Of a stretch of 64,000 nt of DNA, positions 58,401 through 64,000 are shown one piece after another. Made by a program: the position numbers and the translations under genes. Where the stretch lies: positions 62,001-126,000 of the forward strand of contig JAAROD010000015.1 of NCBI GenBank assembly GCA_012274445.1, in the 5' to 3' direction. The notes beneath the pieces were generated by a model. That model was not told the origin of the DNA. It did no database searches and saw nothing but the letters and a program-made list of their open reading frames with translations. How positions within the stretch are numbered: the stretch's first letter is position 1; each line of letters opens with the position of its first letter. The stretch is from Sclerotiophoma versabilis (lineage: Eukaryota; Ascomycota; Dothideomycetes; Pleosporales; Didymellaceae).

Positions 58401-59900
58401 TTATCCTATGCGCGTTTAAAGTGCTATTTATTATAGTTTCTTATTAATACTCTTAGTAATCTAATTACAGTTTTCTTAAAAGGTAGTATTATTGTCTTAG
58501 ATTTCTTAACGTGCTAGTTCTGTGTCTGCGTACTAGTTAAACTCTTATATATCTAGATTATACTAATTTTCTTTAGTGTTAAAGGTATAGATAATACCTC
58601 TTTCTACTTCTTATCTAGCTGTGTTGCGTAGTTATTAGGATATTATAGGCTGCTTACGTCTGTGTACTTTTAATCTCTATTTATATACTTATTCTATCTA
58701 TACTAATAGTTATCTTATTAGGTCTTATAGGTACTGCTGTTTATCTAACTCTTAGTATAGTATAGGTGCTTAGCTTTAGATATTCTGTATATTCTTATTA
58801 GATAGTATAATATATTATTATTAGATCTAGGTTTAGAGTCTTCTATAAGACGTCCTATATTATTAGTAAGAACTTTCTATTTATTACTAGTATCTATATT
58901 CTTATAGGTAAGTACGTTAAGCTATTAAACTACTTTATTCTTAGATTAACAGTTCTTAGTATAGTAGCCTTACTTACTATATCTATAATAAGTTACGTTA
59001 GACTTATTCTTTCTATTACTACTCTTGTTTTTCTAGTTCTATCTAGGTTCTAGTCCTTTATTAATGTTAGACAGGTCTATAGCCTCTAGTCTGTAGTAAT
59101 TACTGCTAGTGCTGTTATACACCTAGCGTTTAGTGTTTAGCTAGTAGTAATTACTTCTATAGTGTCTTTAGTTAAGGTTATTGCACTATAGGTTGTATAA
59201 AGAGAGGTAAGTAGTGTAAACTGCTGCTTGCGCACGTAGGTTCTCCTGTAATTTCTATTATAGTTTATACAGCTTAATATTAATATTAATTACTATATTA
59301 ACTAGAGAGTTAAAGTTATTAGTAGACGCAGTAGTCTGTATTAATTCCTTCTTAACTTATAGCTTTAATTCTTATTAGAACATTATTATTAATGCAGTGT
59401 TATCCTAGCTAGTATACGTAGCTAGCTGCTAAAACTTAGCAGTATAGTTAGCAGCTAATATAGTTTACTTAATATATTAGATATTATAATATGTAATAGT
59501 TAGTTTATTATATACTCTAAATACCTAGTGTATCTATTTCTTAAATAGGTTAAAATCTTTAATCTATATATTAATATTAGTAGACGTTCCTTCTCTATAG
59601 TAATATTAGATAAAGAGTTTAATCTATATAAACGCGTAATTCTTTATAAATATAGAAATAAGTATTATATACTTCTTCTTAGAGATATACTCTCTCTAGA
59701 ATATAAAGAAGAGGTTGAATTTAATAAGCTAGTCTTCTAGTTTCTTATAAGTACTATTAAAGGTCTTAGGTTTAGCTACTAGGTATATACTTATAAACGC
59801 AGAGGTTATTATACCTTTATTTAATTCTTTATCTATATTAAGGTTATTATTAACACAGTTGCGTAATATATTAGAATTGCTAGAGGTAGCATAGGATTCT
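58400..59900 (-). pseudogene. Gypsy B gag with CCHC zinc knuckle (broken)
   Basis: Minus strand at about 58,949-58,990 reads YYRYSK*GYYTKNC, a C-x2-C-x4-H-x4-C knuckle in which Cys codons have become Tyr and only the last Cys remains. Basic and Ser-rich sequence precedes it. The upstream gag body is unreadable in detail. Confidence 0.65.
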
Positions 59901-59932
59901 AAAGTAGTACTTATCTTTAGAGGTGTTTAAAG

Positions 59933-60182
59933 TGTTAAAGTTATACTTTTAAGTAAAGCTTATAAGTACTATTTATATTAGTTCTTAGAGATAAGCGCTA
60001 GTACAGAATAGTCTATAAGGGTTAGAGTTATTACCTAGTAAAATACTATAATAATAGAGGGTAATAATAAGTAGTATAGAATAGACTATCTAGCTTAAGA
60101 GTTAGGGTTAAGATTCTAAAGATAAACTTAATTAACTAAGTTAAATATAAACTATAAGAGTTATATTCCTACTAACTATATA
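59933..60182 (-). repeat. 5' LTR of Gypsy B
   Basis: 250 bp, beginning TGTTAAAGTTATACTTTTAA with the canonical TG still present. It is collinear with 53,361-53,610. Confidence 0.87.
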
Positions 60183-60194
60183 CTTGCTAGGAGA

Positions 60195-60320
60195 TAGTGC
60201 TTATTAATAAGTAACTAGGGTTAGTCTAATAAAATATATAGTGTTGCTTATTAATAAGTAATAATATATAATACTTATTAATAAGTAAGTTATATATATT
60301 ATACTTACTAATAAGTATAT
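60195..60320. repeat. Cluster of palindromes built on CTTATTAATAAG
   Basis: The palindrome (A/G)CTTATTAATAAGTA occurs four times at about 60,205, 60,245, 60,270 and 60,301 (the last as ACTTACTAATAAGTA), spaced roughly 25-40 bp. It lies just outside the Gypsy B LTR. It may be the remains of a transposon end or a small tandem repeat. Confidence 0.6.
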
Positions 60321-60419
60321 TACGTAACTGTATAAAGAAGATTCTTTCTAACTCTATCTCTAGTTTATAAGTAAGGGCTATAGTTAGCTACTTAATTACT
60401 ATACTGCTTTGTCTACACA

Positions 60420-61028
60420 GGATTATAATAATAGGCTGCTTTAAAGTATAGAAGAAACTTAGTCTTTATAAGGTAGGTAATCTAGTTATATATAAGTATT
60501 TTAGCTTAGCACCTATATACCTTCTTTAAAAGAGAAAAATAACCTATATTAAGTAGCTGTAGAAGGTATAATAAGTAAAGAGGCATATATATAGTAATAA
60601 TCTTATTATTCTTATAGTATTACTAAAATTTAAGTAAGTTATAGCTCTTATAGCTATTAATAACTAGTAGTTAGTAGGTACTAACAGTACGCTTCTTTAT
60701 ATACGCGTTAAAGTACTTTAACTACTTAAGACTAAGCTTATTAGTAGTCTAGCTATTACTAGAGACTCTAATAACCTAATTCTAGAGTAGGTCTTTCTCT
60801 TTATACTAGCTAGAGAGGTAGTAGTATACCTTAAAGATAATAAAGAGTAGAATAGTCTATCCTTTTATATTAATACCTTATATAACTATTATCTACTTCT
60901 AGTTACCTTACTAGACTATTTTTAGCCTTTTTTATCTCTCTAAAGCTATAATAACTACTTCTAGAAAGATCTAGCCTATTATAAAGCTAGTCTTATTAAA
61001 GTTATATATATCTTTATCCTAGATACTA
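60420..61028 (-). mobile_element. pogo/Fot1-like fragment (F), internal part
   Basis: This is the reverse of the DDE region of element G (about 46,800-47,290). Both inverted repeats are missing. On the right the homology stops at 61,028 exactly where the Gypsy C LTR begins. On the left it fades before the palindrome cluster. Confidence 0.7.
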
Positions 61029-61799
61029 TATAACAGGCTAGGCTCTAGACTAGTGCCTTAGCGCACAGAAAGCCTTAGGCGCTCTAGTTAATTACGCTCT
61101 AGCCCTGTAGGTTCTTAGTAGAACTCTAGTAATTTTAGTCTCTGTAATAGGCCCTCTAAACTCTCTAGACTAGAGCCTGCCTTACTACTATAAAGGCTAC
61201 TAGAGGATTACAGACTCTATAAACAGGTCCTATATACCTCCTACCTTCTAGTATATATATATAAGACTCTGCACTAGTAGATAGGCATTAAATTTATTTA
61301 GTTTCTACTTATATATAGCTCTTAGTAGCTAGCTTCTTATAATTAAATTTAATTACTCTTTTCTTCTACTAATACGTACTAAAGAGTACTACCTAGAATA
61401 GACAGAACTACTAATAATACTATAAGGCGCCTGTTAAACTACAGAATTAAGTTGTGTAATAGAAACAACTTAAGGTTAGATATCTATAGCAAAGTGCAAC
61501 TATAAGCTATTATAACCCTCCCTAAGGAATAGTAAGAAAAGGCTCTAAACAGAGCTATAATAAACCTAGTAAATTATCTACTATAGTTACAATTACTAGA
61601 GAATATACTAGCACTACCTAGCGCTAAGCTACTAGTTCTAACAAACGCCCCTAAGAAGTCTTAAGACAACTAACTCTAGAAATATATTACCTGCCTAGTA
61701 GAAACTTAAGTACAGCAGCTTATAAGTTAATAGAACTTAAACTATAACACTTTATCTACAATAGCAATACCTAATATTAGGTATTACTACTCCCTTTAA

Positions 61800-62640
61800 C
61801 TAACAAAACTCCTAGACGTAGGGAAGTTTAGTAGAAATAGACAAGCATACTAGACGTTTAAATTCTAGATAATTAATAAACTTATATTACTAGAAGACTA
61901 CTCTAGTATTAGAGTAGTATATATGTTTAACTATCTAGAAGGACAAGCTGCATACATAGGTCTTTTATAGAAAGATTAGAACCTAGATAGAATAATAGAT
62001 AACTTCTAGGCATTTCTAGATAAACAGTATAAGGACTTCTTATTTAAGAAACGCTTACGTTAGAAGCTCTAGATAATTATAATAAAGAAATATAATTAGT
62101 CTCTAGAAACCTTTAATACAGAATTTATCTAACTAGCGTACAACGCAGTAGAAGAAAATAACACCTAGAACCTTAAGATAAGGTATATGTTAGCGCTCTA
62201 CCTAGATCTCTAAGAGAAAATAATATTAGTAGATATTCTAGAAGAATAGGACCTTTAGGCGCTTATAGTAAGAGTCTCTAAAGTAGATATTAATATATAA
62301 TAAGCATAAAGTTATATTAATAGAAACTTTAATAGAAGTAATAAAAAACCTAATAATAATAATAAAATAGATTAGGAGGCTACTAAGGCCTATATAGGTT
62401 ATATAGAACTAGACAACTATAAGAGGGTAGAATAGTAGCTCTAAGAAATAATAGAAAAATAGAGGTCTAATAACTAGTGCGTATATTATAGAAAGAACAG
62501 CTACTATATAAATTAATACAAACTTAGACTAGTAAAAAGGCCTAATAGTATCTAGGTAAAAGCTGTAACTATAACTAACACCCTAGAAGAAATCTCTAAA
62601 TTAGAGGGATCTAACTTAGAAAACTAGCTACTCCTGCCTA
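61800..62640 (+). pseudogene. Gypsy C gag with CCHC knuckle (broken)
   Basis: Plus strand near 62,005-62,160 reads FLDKQYKDLLFKKRLR, then SLETFNTEFI*LAYNAVEEN, the retrotransposon gag domain of Tf1/sushi-like Gypsy elements. The knuckle at 62,478-62,519 reads CVYYRKNSYYIN*YK: the first Cys remains, while the second Cys, the His and the last Cys have become Tyr. Confidence 0.75.
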
Positions 62641-62689
62641 TAGACACGGACAGGAGTTAAGAAGTAAGAAAGTAAAGAAAAACAAATCT

Positions 62690-64000
62690 TTTAGAGAGTT
62701 CTACTAGCAGTAGCTAGATAGTAAACCTATATCCCTCTATATACTAGTAGATAAAACAGCTGTAGTATATACACTAATTAATACTAGTTATCTAATCTAT
62801 AGAATTATCTCCTCTAGATTTATAAAAAAATATAAACTATTACGCACCTAAGCTTATAAAAGAAGAATAACTAGTGTTACTAAAAAGATATTATAGATTA
62901 TAGAAGTAACTAAGTTTAATCTAGATATAGATAGATATAAAGAAACTATATAGGCTTACGTCCTAGAAGATAAAGAAGAATATAACCTTATACTAGAACA
63001 GCCCTAGATAGACTAGTATAATATAATACTAGTACCTATAAAAAAGTTAATATTTATATACTTCTCTAAAATATAAGTAAGAAGCTAAGAAGGAATTAAA
63101 CCTAACTAGGTTATATAATAAGTAAACTTAGCTCTATTCTAGGCTCTATAAAAGAGGTCTTGCAAAGACCTAAACACTATAGTCTTCTCTACTTTAATAG
63201 TAAATATTTAGAAGGTACTTAAGAAAAAAGAGTTAGTAGACCTATAGATAGTTCTACTAGACTATCTAAAAAGTAAATACTAGACGTTCCTAAAAACAGA
63301 GGCTAATAAGCTTGCCCTCTACTAAGAACTAGATATTAACTACTCTATAGAGTTAATAGAAGAAAATAGGAAACTAGCTACTATCCTCTAGGGTCTACTT
63401 TATAACATGTCTAGAGAAGAACTCTTAGTGCTTAGGTAATAACTAACTAGCTACCTAGACAAAGAATTTATATAAGTTAGTAAGTTAAGCATATTAGCCC
63501 TAGTTCTCTTTATAAAGAAACTAGGTAGAGAACTAAGGTTCTATATAGACTACTAAGTACTAAATACTATTATAAAGAAGAACTAATACTCTCTTCTATT
63601 AATATATAAGACACTATCTTAAATCTTAAAGGTAAAGTAGTTTACTAAGGTTAATATAATCTAAGCCTTCTATAAGATCTGTATAGTAAATAGAGATAAA
63701 TAGAAAACTACCTTCTAAACCTGCTTTAGCCTCTATAAATAGTTAGTAATACTATTTAAGTTAGCTAATACTTCTAGCACCTTCTAATAGTATATTAACT
63801 AGACACTCTAAGAATATCTTAATAAATAGTGCTCTGCTTATATTAATAACATACTAATTTACTCTAGTAGAAGTAAAAAAGAATATAAATAGAAGGTACT
63901 TAAGATTGTATAGAAACTAGGTAAAGCTAGCCTATATCTAGACGTAGAGAAGAGTAAATTCTCTATCTAGTCTACTAAATACCTTAGATTTATTATTAAA
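62690..64000 (+). pseudogene. Gypsy C protease and reverse transcriptase (broken, partial)
   Basis: At about 62,740-63,060 the frame matches retropepsin layout (LVDKTAVVYTLINTSYLIYRIISS, then a later ILEQP segment). Near 63,400 it reads LYNMSREELLVLR, the Gypsy RT lead-in. Then come LRFYIDY, FTKVNII*AFY and, at about 63,835-63,860, AYINNILIYSS, the RT core with Asp changed to Asn. It ends in LYLDVEKSKFSI*STKYLRFIIK at the window edge. Stops are TAA/TAG. Confidence 0.8.

Larger units (their letters stand above)
53361..60182 (-). mobile_element. Gypsy LTR retrotransposon (family B), full length, RIP-degraded
   Basis: Two 250-bp LTRs (53,361-53,610 and 59,933-60,182) enclose about 6.3 kb. Coding is on the minus strand: gag zinc knuckle at about 58,950-58,990, RT near 56,600-57,000, RNase H near 55,950-56,050, and integrase around 54,900-55,600. 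A further ORF of opposite sense lies between pol and the 3' LTR. Flanking pentamers (ATAAT and CTTGC) do not match, so the target duplication is lost or the copy is recombinant. The LTR family also occurs as a solo LTR at 45,313 and an internal fragment at 28,853. Confidence 0.85.
61029..64000 (+). mobile_element. Gypsy LTR retrotransposon (family C), partial, runs off the window
   Basis: The element starts TATAACAGGCTAGGC at 61,029 inside pogo fragment F. A likely 5' LTR and leader occupy about 61,029-61,450, but its end was not fixed. Plus-strand coding then follows: gag, CCHC knuckle, protease and RT up to the window end. RIP is moderate here, and frames are longer between stops than in Gypsy A or B. 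Confidence 0.8.

Noticed and set aside
60195..60320. CRISPR-like array of spaced palindromes
   Set aside because: Repeats are only 12-14 bp, spacers are AT-rich and irregular, and the host is a fungus.

Overview
The window looks like a chromosome segment of a filamentous ascomycete (Pezizomycotina; the gene families and transposon mix suggest Dothideomycetes, which is an inference). It has the two-speed layout produced by repeat-induced point mutation (RIP). Long AT-rich blocks are almost free of CpA/TpG and of open frames: about 1-31,000, 44,200-47,500 and 53,080-64,000. They alternate with islands of normal composition: about 31,000-44,200 and 47,500-53,080. Genes in the islands have short GT-AG introns of 45-89 bp.

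The AT-rich blocks are stacks of dead transposons that can still be read through their stop codons. From left to right they are: a Copia element running off the left edge (1-5,364) that sits in a pogo/Fot1-like DNA transposon; a hAT transposase relic (5.5-9.2 kb); and a triple nest in which a complete Copia (14,700-22,148, 292-bp LTRs, target duplication ATAGC) is inserted in a Gypsy (10,067-24,276, 187-bp LTRs, target duplication GTCTA), itself inserted in a pogo element (9,228-24,936). Three more pogo-like elements (C, D, E) follow, with a Gypsy fragment between D and E, up to 31,362. The middle block has two solo LTRs, an (ACTT)n tract and a further pogo element (46,113-47,976). The right block has a complete Gypsy with 250-bp LTRs (53,361-60,182), a pogo fragment, and a second Gypsy family running off the right edge (61,029-64,000).

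Gene island 1 holds an AIM9/APH-type kinase-like gene (minus), a 430-bp non-autonomous hAT-type element, an FAD-dependent monooxygenase of the salicylate-hydroxylase type (minus), a seven-helix fungal rhodopsin-like membrane protein (minus), an MFS permease of the allantoate/anion:cation type (plus), and an unidentified cysteine-containing gene or remnant (minus). Gene island 2 holds a secreted GMC (AA3) oxidoreductase (plus) and the tail of a probable GPI-anchored protein. The monooxygenase, membrane protein, permease and oxidoreductase would fit uptake and oxidation of small, possibly aromatic, compounds, but no pathway backbone enzyme or regulator is visible, so a functional cluster is only a suggestion.

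The most unusual signals are: extra ORFs antisense to pol between pol and the 3' LTR in both the Gypsy and the Copia element; pogo-type transposases ending in a CCHC zinc knuckle, with TIRs that contain an internal duplicated motif; a young-looking hAT-type MITE with 8-bp target duplications; and an apparent 30-bp intron (or in-frame stop) in the APH-like gene. All coordinates of splice sites, LTRs and target duplications were read by eye.
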